From: Amycolatopsis marina
Lineage (GTDB): Bacteria > Actinomycetota > Actinomycetes > Mycobacteriales > Pseudonocardiaceae
Direction of reading: 5' to 3'
Assembly: GCF_900111885.1 (NCBI RefSeq)
Contig: NZ_FOKG01000010.1
Location: 1-64,000 of the forward strand
Length of the DNA: 64,000 nt
Part shown: piece after piece, positions 22,862 to 30,924 of the stretch
Layout of the letters: each line of letters opens with the position of its first letter
How positions within the stretch are numbered: position 1 is the first letter of the stretch
Notes under the pieces: generated by a model
Database searches by the model: none
Told to the model about the DNA's origin: nothing
What the model saw: only the letters and a program-made list of their open reading frames with translations
Made by a program: the position numbers and the translations under genes

Positions 22862-22904
22862 AGCGGGTTCTTGCAGTTCAGAGCTGTGGGAACCCGCTTT
22901 TTTT
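22862..22904 (+). terminator. Intrinsic terminator after tRNA-Pro
   Basis: AGCGGGTTC (22862-22870), a 19-base loop, GAACCCGCT (22890-22898), then TTTTTT. A textbook rho-independent terminator. The following 22905-23078 shows no gene. Confidence 0.9.
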
Positions 22905-23078
22905 GTGCTGTAGGTGCGGATCTGGTCTACGGTCCAGCGCGACCCGGCGCGGCACTGTGACACTCGCATCTGTCATCGGTGTGGGCACGTGCAGATCGGT
23001 GCTGGCGGCGTTCATCGCCGCCCGATAGCCGGGCCTGCTCGTCTGCCGAATGTCCTCGATCACTCGACAAAGACGAAC

Positions 23079-23131
23079 TTGCCTTGGCCGTCAACCTTCA
23101 TTATGGTCAGGTTAGTGAGTACCTACTAACC
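23079..23131 (+). promoter_or_regulatory. Promoter and operator of the cupin-SDR unit
   Basis: TTGCCT (23079-23084), 17 bp, TATGGT (23102-23107), then the inverted repeat GGTTAGT-8 bp-ACTAACC (23110-23131) covering the expected start of transcription. The AT-rich dyad is the sort bound by TetR-, MarR- or HxlR-type repressors; no such gene is next to it. Confidence 0.6.
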
Positions 23132-23147
23132 ATGTGGAGGATTCGAG

Positions 23148-23657
23148 ATGCACGCTCCGTTCCAGACCACCAGCGCGGATGCACGTGCCCTGTGGCACAT
23201 GGGGGCGCTGTTACGGCTCAAGGCAACCGGGGAGGACACCGCGGGACAGTTCTCCCTCACCGAACACACGTGCCGACAGGGCACAGCGTCACCGCTGCAT
23301 CGGCACACTCGGGAGGACGAGGCCTTCCTCGTTCTGGAAGGGGAGTTGAGGATCTACATCGACGGGCGGCACTACCACGCCCAGGCCGGCTCACTCACCT
23401 TCGCGCCACGCGGACTCCCACACGCCTACCGGGCAACATCGCCGACCTGCCGCTTCCTCGCGCTCATCACGCCTGGTGGCTTCGAGCAGTGGTTCGCCGA
23501 AACGGGAGAACCGGCCCTCTCGCCGAACCTGCCACCAGCACCGTCCGGCCCCGTCGACACAACGAGGTTGATCAGCGCAGCCGCCCGATACGGCGTCGAG
23601 GTGCTGGGGCCATCACCGATCGTCGACGACGCCACAACGCATGCGGACCCGCGGTGA
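23148..23657 (+). CDS. Cupin-domain protein
   Basis: 169 residues. A single cupin barrel: A-S-P-L-H-R-H-T-R-E-D-E-A-F and GRHYHAQAGSLTFAPRGLPH give the H-x-H...E...H metal site. Related bacterial proteins are quercetinase-like or act as small-molecule-binding enzymes. It is followed eleven bases later by an SDR gene and preceded by a strong promoter with an operator. It may belong to the RiPP region downstream or be an independent detoxification pair. Confidence 0.8.
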   Translation: MHAPFQTTSADARALWHMGALLRLKATGEDTAGQFSLTEHTCRQGTASPLHRHTREDEAFLVLEGELRIYIDGRHYHAQAGSLTFAPRGLPHAYRATSPTCRFLALITPGGFEQWFAETGEPALSPNLPPAPSGPVDTTRLISAAARYGVEVLGPSPIVDDATTHADPR

Positions 23658-23668
23658 GGAAGGGAAAT

Positions 23669-24433
23669 ATGCACACAACTCGAGGCGCCGTGACCGCGTT
23701 GGTCACCGGTGCGTCCGCCGGGATCGGCCGGGCGACCGCGGTGGCGTATGGCGCTACCGGCGCTCAAGTCGGTATCACATACCGAAAGGATCGCGCGGCT
23801 GCCGAGGAGACCGCCAGACAGGTTCGGTCGGTGGGCGGACAGGCGCTACCGGTCGCGCTGGACCTCGGTGACCCGTCCGGCATCGCGGCGGCGGTCGCTA
23901 CCGTGCAAGGCTGGGCCGGCGACATAGACGTGCTGGTCAACAATGCCTACGACGCCGGAGAGTGGACCCCAGGCACGGACACAGCATTCGAAGACATTCC
24001 GGTAGGGCAATGGCAACACATCCTCCGGCAAAACCTCGAGGGCGCCTTCCACGTGGTTCGCGCGGTACTGCCAGGGATGCGCCGACGCGAAGCAGGCCGG
24101 ATGGTGCTGATCTCTTCCGGAGCGGTCGAACATGGCTCGACCGGCACCGGACCCTACGCGGCGGCCAAGGCCGGGTTGCACGGACTGTGCCGCAGCCTTG
24201 CCGCCGAACTCGGGCCTGCCGGAATTCTGGTCAACGTGGTGATGCCGGGCATCACCACGACGGAGCGGGCGCTTCGGTCGCTGCCGCCCAGCCTTGTCGA
24301 CGCCGTCACCGACGCCACACCGACGCGACGTCTGTCCACACCCGACGATGTCGCTCAGTCGATCCTGTTCCTGGGCTCGACTGCCAATGGCAACATCACC
24401 GGCCAGGTTGTGCGGGTCACCGGTGGGCAGTGA
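23669..24433 (+). CDS. Short-chain dehydrogenase/reductase
   Basis: 254 residues, classical SDR: T-G-A-S-A-G-I-G-R-A (NADP-type cofactor loop), V-L-V-N-N-A-Y-D, catalytic Ser in L-I-S-S-G-A-V-E, and Y-A-A-A-K-A (Tyr and Lys). N-I-T-G-Q-V-V-R-V-T-G-G at the end is family-typical. AGGAAGGGAA lies upstream of the ATG. It is in an operon with the cupin gene and converges on the tfuA gene. Substrate unknown. Confidence 0.85.
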   Translation: MHTTRGAVTALVTGASAGIGRATAVAYGATGAQVGITYRKDRAAAEETARQVRSVGGQALPVALDLGDPSGIAAAVATVQGWAGDIDVLVNNAYDAGEWTPGTDTAFEDIPVGQWQHILRQNLEGAFHVVRAVLPGMRRREAGRMVLISSGAVEHGSTGTGPYAAAKAGLHGLCRSLAAELGPAGILVNVVMPGITTTERALRSLPPSLVDAVTDATPTRRLSTPDDVAQSILFLGSTANGNITGQVVRVTGGQ

Positions 24434-24484
24434 GGGCAGGACGTGTCATCGTAAGCCCGGACCTGGAGTGCGGATCGCTCCCTT

Positions 24485-25828
24485 TCAGACCTTCAACGGC
24501 TCGTCCCGCATCGCTACGAACGCTCGGGCGGCGATGAAGTACGGCCGTGCTTGTTCGCGGAACTCCTCGAGGGACCGGAAACCGCGGTCGAGCACGTGGG
24601 TCGGCAGTTCGTCCGTGCGCCACAGCTCGGCGAACTTCGCATCGATCAGGTCGGTGGGGATGTCGCCCGGGTGGAACTTCGGGTTGCGCCGCATCGCCTG
24701 ACTGTTCAAGCGGAGCAGCCTGGCGCTCTGCTGTGTCAATTCCGTCATGTCGGGATCCAGTTCGGGCGGGACCTCGTCGTAGACCAGCCGCCCCGAGCGT
24801 CTCCGAAATGTGCGCACGAGTACCCGAATCGCACGGTCGTGTTCGTCGAGGGTCTCCAGTTCGCCACGAGCCAGGATGCCGCGGCGAACGAGTTCATCGG
24901 CTGACAGGGCATCCAGCCAGGGCGGTAGGAAGACGTCGTACCCGGTCGCCGGTGAACTGCCGTACGCGGCGAGCCCGACCTCCGGGTACTCAGGGCGCAG
25001 ATTGGCCAGCACGTGCGCGGTGTGGCGGTCCGGGAAGTCCGGGAGGAACAATTGCGCGTAGGCGAGCAACTGGCGTCGGGTCGGGCCATCGATATCGGCT
25101 GTGGCCGGGGTGTGCTGGAGCCGCCACTCCTTGTGGTAAGTGGTGAGCGGTACCTCGATCTCACCGGCTGATGGCGCCAGCACCCTTCCGGCAAGAAGGT
25201 CGTGGATCGCGCTCTCGGCGTCGATTCGCTTGATGTCGCCCAGCCGGTCGTTGCGCAGTTCGTCGACGACGAGCCGCACCGAATCAGCCAGCTGTTGCTC
25301 GCCTGCCGACGCCAGCAGGGCCGCGTTGGTGCGGATGCTGAAGTGCAGCGACCGGGCGAGCTCGACGACCCGTGAAGCCGCGGTCGGATCGAGATGGCCG
25401 GCGGCCGCCAACCGGTCGGTCACGCCGATGATGCTCACGAGCGCGTGGGTGAAGGCCCGGAAGCCCACATCGGCATCGCCGTGCGTGAGCGCGACATCGG
25501 CATCGGAGATCAGCCGGCCATCCCTGTACCAGGCGAATACGGTGCCCAGTCCGGTCATACCGTGGTCCTGGTGTTCGCATGCGCGCAGCGCACCAAGGCT
25601 CGCGGCCCCGTAGATGGGGACACCGGCCGCGTACAGGTCGAGGATCTCCTTGTGCCGGACCGGTGCGGTGTGCTGGTAGACACCATCGACGATGAGCACA
25701 GAGTCGTCGGTTCCCGGCCGAAGACGGTAGAGATCGCCGTGAGCGATCGGGGGGTGTGCGCATACACCGTCCAGGTCGAGCACGGACGAGCCGGACAGTG
25801 AGGGCCCGGCGAACACGTGGATCGTCAT
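24485..25828 (-). CDS. tfuA: TfuA-like protein (partner of YcaO in thioamidation)
   Basis: 447 residues. The N-terminal TfuA domain shows H-V-F-A-G-P-S-L-S, then KEILDLYAAGVPIYGAASLG and A-L-R-A-C-E, and G-T-V-F-A-W-Y-R-D-G, all characteristic of the family. The C-terminal half (about residues 200-447) is an extra helical region of unknown role. TfuA proteins cooperate with YcaO to replace a peptide carbonyl oxygen by sulfur, as in methanogen MCR and thioamitide antibiotics. Its ATG overlaps the YcaO stop (ATGA), so the pair is made in equal amounts. Confidence 0.9.
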   Translation of the reverse strand: MTIHVFAGPSLSGSSVLDLDGVCAHPPIAHGDLYRLRPGTDDSVLIVDGVYQHTAPVRHKEILDLYAAGVPIYGAASLGALRACEHQDHGMTGLGTVFAWYRDGRLISDADVALTHGDADVGFRAFTHALVSIIGVTDRLAAAGHLDPTAASRVVELARSLHFSIRTNAALLASAGEQQLADSVRLVVDELRNDRLGDIKRIDAESAIHDLLAGRVLAPSAGEIEVPLTTYHKEWRLQHTPATADIDGPTRRQLLAYAQLFLPDFPDRHTAHVLANLRPEYPEVGLAAYGSSPATGYDVFLPPWLDALSADELVRRGILARGELETLDEHDRAIRVLVRTFRRRSGRLVYDEVPPELDPDMTELTQQSARLLRLNSQAMRRNPKFHPGDIPTDLIDAKFAELWRTDELPTHVLDRGFRSLEEFREQARPYFIAARAFVAMRDEPLKV

Positions 25829-27072
25829 GAGGCTCCTTCGCCGCTGTCGTGCGGATGGGTGCTCGTCGGCCGCGGTTGCGTGTCCTCCGGATCGGGGTGA
25901 CGGGGCAGCTCCTCGTTCGCCTCGTGAAGCAGCTCAGGAAGCCCGGGCGCGACCACCTTGCATACGGCGAAGGGTTCCCCGGGCGGGGTCATATCGACGC
26001 GCAGCACCGGACGACCCGACATCACGCTCACCTGGTCGACCAGCCAGGCGAGCATGTCCGCGCTCGGAACGCTGGCATCCACTGGTGGAGTGGGGATCGC
26101 GTTCCACGAGTGGTTCGGTTCGACGGGCAGGGGCGGGACGGGACGCCGCACGCCTCGATAGGACACACTCCCGATGTCCTCGCGGGTGCCGCTGATCACC
26201 GACATGCGGCTCTGGACCGCCTCGGTCAACGCTCTCTGGACAGCGATCTCAGGCAGGAAATGGCTCCCAGATCCCGCATAGAGACTCGGCATGTCGGGGT
26301 GCCAGAGGAAGACGGCGAACGCAGACACGCCTGGTACGACCGAACAGTCCACGACCTCCACCCAGAAATCGATGTCATGGAGATGCTCGACGAGATCCCG
26401 ACTCCAGCAGTCGGGCAGGGTGCGTAGATCCAGCACTTTTCGCTGTCGGATGGGCGTTTTCGCCACACCCGCTGTCGAGTACCTTTCGATGACCTCGAGC
26501 AGCGCATGGATCGTGGCTTCGGCGAGGGTGTTGCCGCTGGCCAGTCCATTGGCCGAGCAGAACTGCGTCGATGGTCGCCAGGTGCCGTCGGAGACGCCAT
26601 CCATCGCGACCGAGCGGAGGGGGACGAACGTCGGCTCCCCATCGGCCAGGGAGACCGCCGGGACCCAGCGCAGCGGGAAGCGATCGGAGATGATCGAGCG
26701 CTCGGTGGGGGTTGTCTCCGATGTGGCGTACGGGAGATCGAGCTCGACGGCCTGCGCGACGAAGGCGTCGGGCGTGGTGAAGTACCGCTCGCAGACGGAC
26801 ATCTCGATGGCTTCCATGACGGCGGACAGTCGTGCGAGCAGAGGAGTAGCGCCCTTGCCCTGACTTACACCCACTGTGGTCGCGAGGGGTCGCACGGCCA
26901 TGTACACCGGCATGCCGATGATGTCGAGGCCGGTGAGTTCGGCGATCCTGGTGACCCCGTACTCACGCATCCTGGGCCGCACGAACTCCCATGTGTCCTC
27001 GGGGGAACGGTCCCGCAACGTGCCAGGGAGGACGACAGGACCAATACTCGACGCGACGTGCGGAGATACCAT
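25825..27072 (-). CDS. ycaO: YcaO-domain protein, thioamide-forming type
   Basis: 415 residues from the ATG at 27072, which has GGAGGA at the right spacing. YcaO enzymes phosphorylate backbone amides with ATP. The ATP/Mg region is visible in ARLSAVMEAIEMSVCERY and A-T-I-H-A-L-L-E-V-I-E-R-Y (paired Glu motifs); the C-terminus is proline-rich. There is no fused E1-like or dehydrogenase gene nearby, so azoline formation is unlikely; together with the coupled TfuA the expected reaction is backbone thioamidation of a ribosomal peptide. The likely substrate is the peptide at 30674. Confidence 0.9.
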   Translation of the reverse strand: MVSPHVASSIGPVVLPGTLRDRSPEDTWEFVRPRMREYGVTRIAELTGLDIIGMPVYMAVRPLATTVGVSQGKGATPLLARLSAVMEAIEMSVCERYFTTPDAFVAQAVELDLPYATSETTPTERSIISDRFPLRWVPAVSLADGEPTFVPLRSVAMDGVSDGTWRPSTQFCSANGLASGNTLAEATIHALLEVIERYSTAGVAKTPIRQRKVLDLRTLPDCWSRDLVEHLHDIDFWVEVVDCSVVPGVSAFAVFLWHPDMPSLYAGSGSHFLPEIAVQRALTEAVQSRMSVISGTREDIGSVSYRGVRRPVPPLPVEPNHSWNAIPTPPVDASVPSADMLAWLVDQVSVMSGRPVLRVDMTPPGEPFAVCKVVAPGLPELLHEANEELPRHPDPEDTQPRPTSTHPHDSGEGAS

Positions 27073-27130
27073 CATTGTCCTCCGGGTTTGGGGCTCCGAC
27101 AGCGCATTCCGTTGCTTACCCGAACTGTGG

Positions 27131-28600
27131 CTAATGTCCCGCGGCCGCGACTTCGTTCTCCGCGAGCGTTGTGGCCGAATCATCGGGTGCGGCGGTTCCT
27201 CGGCGCGCCTTCCGCAGCAGCACCGGGGCGAGCACGCCGGCGGCTACGGCGATTCCAGCACCGACGGTGAGGGCCGTGCTGACTCCGTCGGTGAACGACG
27301 ACAGGGTGTCACCGCCTCGCTCGGTCGCCCGTGAGTTGGCTGTCGCCGCGACCGTGCTGAGCACCGCCAACCCGACCGCGCCGCCGATCTGCTGGGTGAC
27401 GTTGACCAGTCCCGCAGCCAGGCCGGCGCTGTCCAGCGGTGCCTCGGCGGTGGCGGCGATCATCAGCGAGATGACGCCGAGCGTGGCACCCAACGCGGTC
27501 ATGGTCAGCGGTGCCATCACGTCGGTGAAGTAGTTGCCGTTCACCTCGACCTGGGCCAACCAGAACATGCCTGCCCCGGCGATCAGTCCGCCGACCGTTG
27601 CCGGGATGCGGTATCCGATCCGGCTGACCAGTTTGCCGACATGGGTTCCCAGCAGTGCGAAGCACACCGCCGCCGGCATCTGGGCCAGCCCGGCCTGAAT
27701 CGGTGTGAAGCCCAGTACGTGCTGCAGATACAGGGTGAGGAAGAAGAACATGGGCGTCATGGCGCCCATGGTGAGCAGCGTGAGACCGTTGCCGTTGCGC
27801 AGCGACGCGATCCGGAAGATTTTCAGCGAGATGAGCGGCTGACTGCTGCGTGCCTCGATCGCCACGAACGCGGCAAGCAGTGCCGCGGCCGCGGTGAACA
27901 GGCCGAGCGTCTGCGCGGAGGCCCAGCCGACATGTGCGGCATTGATCAACGCGTACACCGCCAGCGAAACACCTCCGGTGACGGTGACGGCTCCGGCGAT
28001 ATCGAACGAACGGTGGACCGCATCCTTGGTCTCGGGAAGCAACTGTGGAGCCAGCAGCACCACCACGGCCACGATGGGGAGGTTGACCCAGAACACCGCC
28101 TGCCAACCGAACCACTCGGTGAGAAGGCCACCGAAGACGTATCCGGTGGCGGCGCCCGTGGCGGCCACCGACCCCCAGATACCGAGGGCCTTGTTCCGCT
28201 CTTTTTGTTCCGTGAACAGGGTCATGACCAGAGCAAGTGCCGCGGGTGACACTGCCGCGGCACCCATGCCCTGTACCGCTCGGGCGATGATCAGCCACAG
28301 CGGTGAGGTGGCGAGCGCACCGGCCAGCGAGCCCACCGCGAACAGTGAAAGGCCCCAGATGAACATTCGGCGACGTCCCACGATATCGCCGGCGCGGCCG
28401 CCGAGTAGCAGCAAGCCACCGAAGGCGAGGGCGTATGCGTTCGCTACCCACGAGAGTCCCTCGGGGGTGAACCCCAGGTCAGCCTCCATCGATGGGGCGG
28501 CGATGATCACGATCGCGGTGTCGACGACGAGTACGAACTGGGTCATTGCCAACAGCGCCAGTGCGAGCCACCGTCGAGTGGGTGGGCGTGATGACGTCAC
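27131..28600 (-). CDS. MFS transporter, DHA2 drug:proton family
   Basis: 489 residues and 14 membrane segments. It begins RRWLALALLAMTQFVLVVDT, with the DHA2 motif V-D-T-A-I-V-I-I-A-A-P, and L-G-G-R-A-G-D-I-V-G-R-R-R motif A. I place the start at the GTG at 28600, with AGGAGA just upstream; an earlier in-frame GTG exists at 28663. It lies between ycaO and the acyl ligase gene, in the leftward block, and is the likely exporter or self-resistance pump of the cluster. Confidence 0.85.
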   Translation of the reverse strand: MTSSRPPTRRWLALALLAMTQFVLVVDTAIVIIAAPSMEADLGFTPEGLSWVANAYALAFGGLLLLGGRAGDIVGRRRMFIWGLSLFAVGSLAGALATSPLWLIIARAVQGMGAAAVSPAALALVMTLFTEQKERNKALGIWGSVAATGAATGYVFGGLLTEWFGWQAVFWVNLPIVAVVVLLAPQLLPETKDAVHRSFDIAGAVTVTGGVSLAVYALINAAHVGWASAQTLGLFTAAAALLAAFVAIEARSSQPLISLKIFRIASLRNGNGLTLLTMGAMTPMFFFLTLYLQHVLGFTPIQAGLAQMPAAVCFALLGTHVGKLVSRIGYRIPATVGGLIAGAGMFWLAQVEVNGNYFTDVMAPLTMTALGATLGVISLMIAATAEAPLDSAGLAAGLVNVTQQIGGAVGLAVLSTVAATANSRATERGGDTLSSFTDGVSTALTVGAGIAVAAGVLAPVLLRKARRGTAAPDDSATTLAENEVAAAGH

Positions 28601-28632
28601 CGTGTCTCCTGAGGTTACCGAGTTGTCGGGAT

Positions 28633-28682
28633 GTGAACTCCTGTTTTGTTCACCCTGAAACACGATAGGGAACTTCGGTTCC
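28633..28682. promoter_or_regulatory. Two inverted repeats between divergent transporter and ligase genes
   Basis: GTGAAC-9 bp-GTTCAC (28633-28653) and GGAAC-TTCG-GTTCC (28669-28682). They occupy the 189-bp region between the MFS gene and the acyl ligase gene, where the promoters must be, and are probable repressor sites. Confidence 0.4.
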
Positions 28683-28789
28683 GTTCATACCCTTCAAGAT
28701 TGCGTAGCACGGCAAAGCAATTTAAGAGACGCCTGCCGGAGCGATCGGAGCATCAGATCAGAATGCCACTGAACTGAGGAGACCACGAA

Positions 28790-30442
28790 ATGTCGCGACC
28801 GAGAACCTTCCCCGAAGCGTTCCAAAGGACTGTGGCGGCACATCCGGAAGACGTCGCGCTGCGCACGCCGGACGACAGCATCCGGTTGACCTGGAAGGAG
28901 TACGGCGACGAGGTGCGCAGGATCGCCTCCGGATTGGCGTCGCTCGGAGTGAAGCGGGGCGACACATTCGCGGCCATGCTGACCAACCGCCCCGAGTTCA
29001 ACCTGACCGAGGTCGCGGCCTCCCATCTCGGCGCCACCACGTATTCCATCTACAACACGAGCTCGCCGGAGCAGATCAACTACCTGCTCACCCATGCCGG
29101 TACGAAGGTCGTGGTCTGCGACCGGCAGTTCGCCGGCCGGATCAAGGCATCCGGAGCCCCGCTGGAACACCTGCTGGTTGTCGAGGACGGTGATCTGGAC
29201 CGGCTGCGGCCCGCGTCGGGCTTCGAATTCGAGGCCACCTGGCGTGCGGTGGAGCCGGACGACCTGCTGTGTCTGATCTACACCTCAGGGACGACCGGCC
29301 CGCCCAAGGGTGTCGAGCACACACACCGGGGCTGGCTTCGGATGATCGACTCGATCGCCACCATCTGGCCACTGGAAGCGGGGGATACGGCGATCTCCTA
29401 CCTCCCTTCCAGTCACTCGGGGGACCGCTTCTTCCGCCACTACTACGCCATCGCGCGCGGCGCGCAGGTCATCAGCGTGGCCGACGCCAGTCGGCTTACG
29501 GAGGCGATCGCCGAGGTACATCCGACCACCTTCGCGGCCGTGCCACGGACGTGGGAGAAGCTCAAGGCCCATCTCGAGCGAGAGTTGCTGACCGACGAGA
29601 AGGCTGCCGCCGCGTTCGCGGCGGGCGAGCCGCGTCTCCTGGACGCGATCCGTGTCAAGATCGGGTTCGACCGCCTGAAGTGGGCGCTGACGGGCACCGC
29701 GGCGATCCCGGAGCACGTCTACGCCTTCTGGCAGAAGCTCGGGGTGCCAGTCACCGTTGGCTGGGGCATGTCCGAGTGCGGTTTCGGTGCGGGATCATCT
29801 CCTTCGGGGTCCAGGATCGGCACCATCGGCACGATTGCCCCTGGCGCCGAGGCACGCCTCTCCCAGGACGGCGAGTTACTGGTGCGCATGCCGTGGATGA
29901 TGCGGGGCTACCGCAAGGACCCGACGAAGACCGCGGAAGCGCTCGACCCGGACGGCTGGCTGCACACCGGCGATCTCGCCGAAACCGACGATGACGGCAA
30001 CTATCGGATCATTGGCCGGAAAAAGGAACTGATCGTCAACTCCGGCGGGAAGAACATGTCGCCGAGCAACATCGAGCACGCCATTGCGGAGGGCACGTCG
30101 CTGATGGGACCAGCGATGGCCGTCGGTGACGACAAACCATACAACGTAGCGCTGATCACTCTGGACCCAGACGCCGCTGTGGCGTTCGCGAGCAAAGTCG
30201 GTGTTGCGGCGGATCCGGTCATCCTGGCCAAGGATGAGCAGGTGCTGGAGAAGATCCGAGCCAGTGTGTACGCGGGCAATCAGAAACTGTCCCGGATCGA
30301 GCAGATCAAGAAGTTCACGGTGTTGCCGACATTCTGGGAAGCCGGCGGCGAGGAACTGACCTCGACGATGAAACTCAAGCGCAGGTCTATCGCGGAGAAG
30401 TACGCAGACGAGATCGACGCCCTCTACGCGTCGACCACCTGA
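28790..30442 (+). CDS. Long-chain acyl-CoA ligase / AMP-dependent synthetase
   Basis: 550 residues. ANL-superfamily motifs: Y-T-S-G-T-T-G-P-P-K-G-V (P-loop), G-W-G-M-S-E-C-G (A5), D-G-W-L-H-T-G-D-L-A (A7), K-E-L-I-V-N-S-G-G-K-N (A8) and S-T-M-K-L-K-R-R (A10 lysine). It is nearest to FadD15-like long-chain acyl-CoA synthetases. It activates a carboxylic acid with ATP; a fatty acid is likely. No acyltransferase or carrier protein is visible next to it, so whether it serves the RiPP (for example N-acylation) is open. GAGGAG precedes the ATG. Confidence 0.85.
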   Translation: MSRPRTFPEAFQRTVAAHPEDVALRTPDDSIRLTWKEYGDEVRRIASGLASLGVKRGDTFAAMLTNRPEFNLTEVAASHLGATTYSIYNTSSPEQINYLLTHAGTKVVVCDRQFAGRIKASGAPLEHLLVVEDGDLDRLRPASGFEFEATWRAVEPDDLLCLIYTSGTTGPPKGVEHTHRGWLRMIDSIATIWPLEAGDTAISYLPSSHSGDRFFRHYYAIARGAQVISVADASRLTEAIAEVHPTTFAAVPRTWEKLKAHLERELLTDEKAAAAFAAGEPRLLDAIRVKIGFDRLKWALTGTAAIPEHVYAFWQKLGVPVTVGWGMSECGFGAGSSPSGSRIGTIGTIAPGAEARLSQDGELLVRMPWMMRGYRKDPTKTAEALDPDGWLHTGDLAETDDDGNYRIIGRKKELIVNSGGKNMSPSNIEHAIAEGTSLMGPAMAVGDDKPYNVALITLDPDAAVAFASKVGVAADPVILAKDEQVLEKIRASVYAGNQKLSRIEQIKKFTVLPTFWEAGGEELTSTMKLKRRSIAEKYADEIDALYASTT

Positions 30443-30621
30443 CGTGGCACCGATCGCTTGCGTTTACCCGCTCTCCGCCCTCTGCTCGTCGCTGCGTGCC
30501 CCCAGCACGGCGGCAGCAGCAATGTGGACTACCGCGTACTCGATGCTGTCATCGCGCGACCCGCGAGCCGGGCAACATCCGCCGCAATCCAGGAGTGGTA
30601 TTCCAGGTCTGACGGCGACAT

Positions 30622-30649
30622 TATTGTAATTGCCCGTCCGGGCAATTAC
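30622..30649 (+). promoter_or_regulatory. -10-like box and AT-rich inverted repeat before the precursor gene
   Basis: TATTGT (30622-30627) resembles a -10 box. GTAATTGCCC (30626-30635), four bases, GGGCAATTAC (30640-30649) is a perfect inverted repeat 14 bases before the ribosome site GGAGGA. It stands out in the GC-rich context. It may be an operator or a stabilising 5' hairpin of the precursor mRNA. The remaining 30443-30621 gap shows nothing certain. Confidence 0.5.
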
Positions 30650-30673
30650 TCCCTCAACAAAATGGAGGAAACA

Positions 30674-30796
30674 ATGATTGACATCGCCCAGATCTCCGAC
30701 AACGAGCTGCTGACGGCTGCCGGCGCGACCTCGGTCGACTTCTCCGACGCGGCGACCGCTCCGTCGGTCATGGCCGGAGAGCCCTGCGACAGCTAA
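30674..30796 (+). CDS. Putative RiPP precursor peptide (thioamitide-like)
   Basis: 40 residues: an acidic leader (M-I-D-I-A-Q-I-S-D-N-E-L-L, then AAGATSVDFSDAAT) and a C-terminal A-P-S-V-M-A-G-E-P-C-D-S. The S-V-M-A start is that of thioviridamide-type cores (which continue with Ala-rich sequence and end in His-Cys); here the core would be about ten residues, with Cys at the third-last position. GGAGGA is four bases before the ATG. The gene sits between ligase and cysteine-decarboxylase genes and is followed by a strong hairpin, as is typical for precursors. The open frame continues upstream but without a ribosome site. Confidence 0.75.
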   Translation: MIDIAQISDNELLTAAGATSVDFSDAATAPSVMAGEPCDS

Positions 30797-30805
30797 GGCA
30801 AACTC

Positions 30806-30839
30806 TTAGGGTGGTGCCGCGAACGCGGCACCACCCTAA
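30806..30839 (+). terminator. 15-bp hairpin after the precursor gene
   Basis: TTAGGGTGGTGCCGC (30806-30820), loop GAAC, exact complement 30825-30839. It lies nine bases after the precursor stop. Such hairpins usually let the small precursor mRNA accumulate while giving partial read-through to the enzyme genes. Confidence 0.75.
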
Positions 30840-30924
30840 TGTCTATGGCGCAGTTTCACGGTGCCTCTGTGAGCAGAAAAAGCGGTTACGCGGTCGGTCG
30901 CGTCAGCACATGAAGGAATGACGG

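Noticed and set aside
30458..30673. N-terminal extension of the precursor peptide
   Set aside because: The frame is open upstream but has no start with a ribosome site, and it crosses the AT-rich dyad; the ATG at 30674 has GGAGGA in place.
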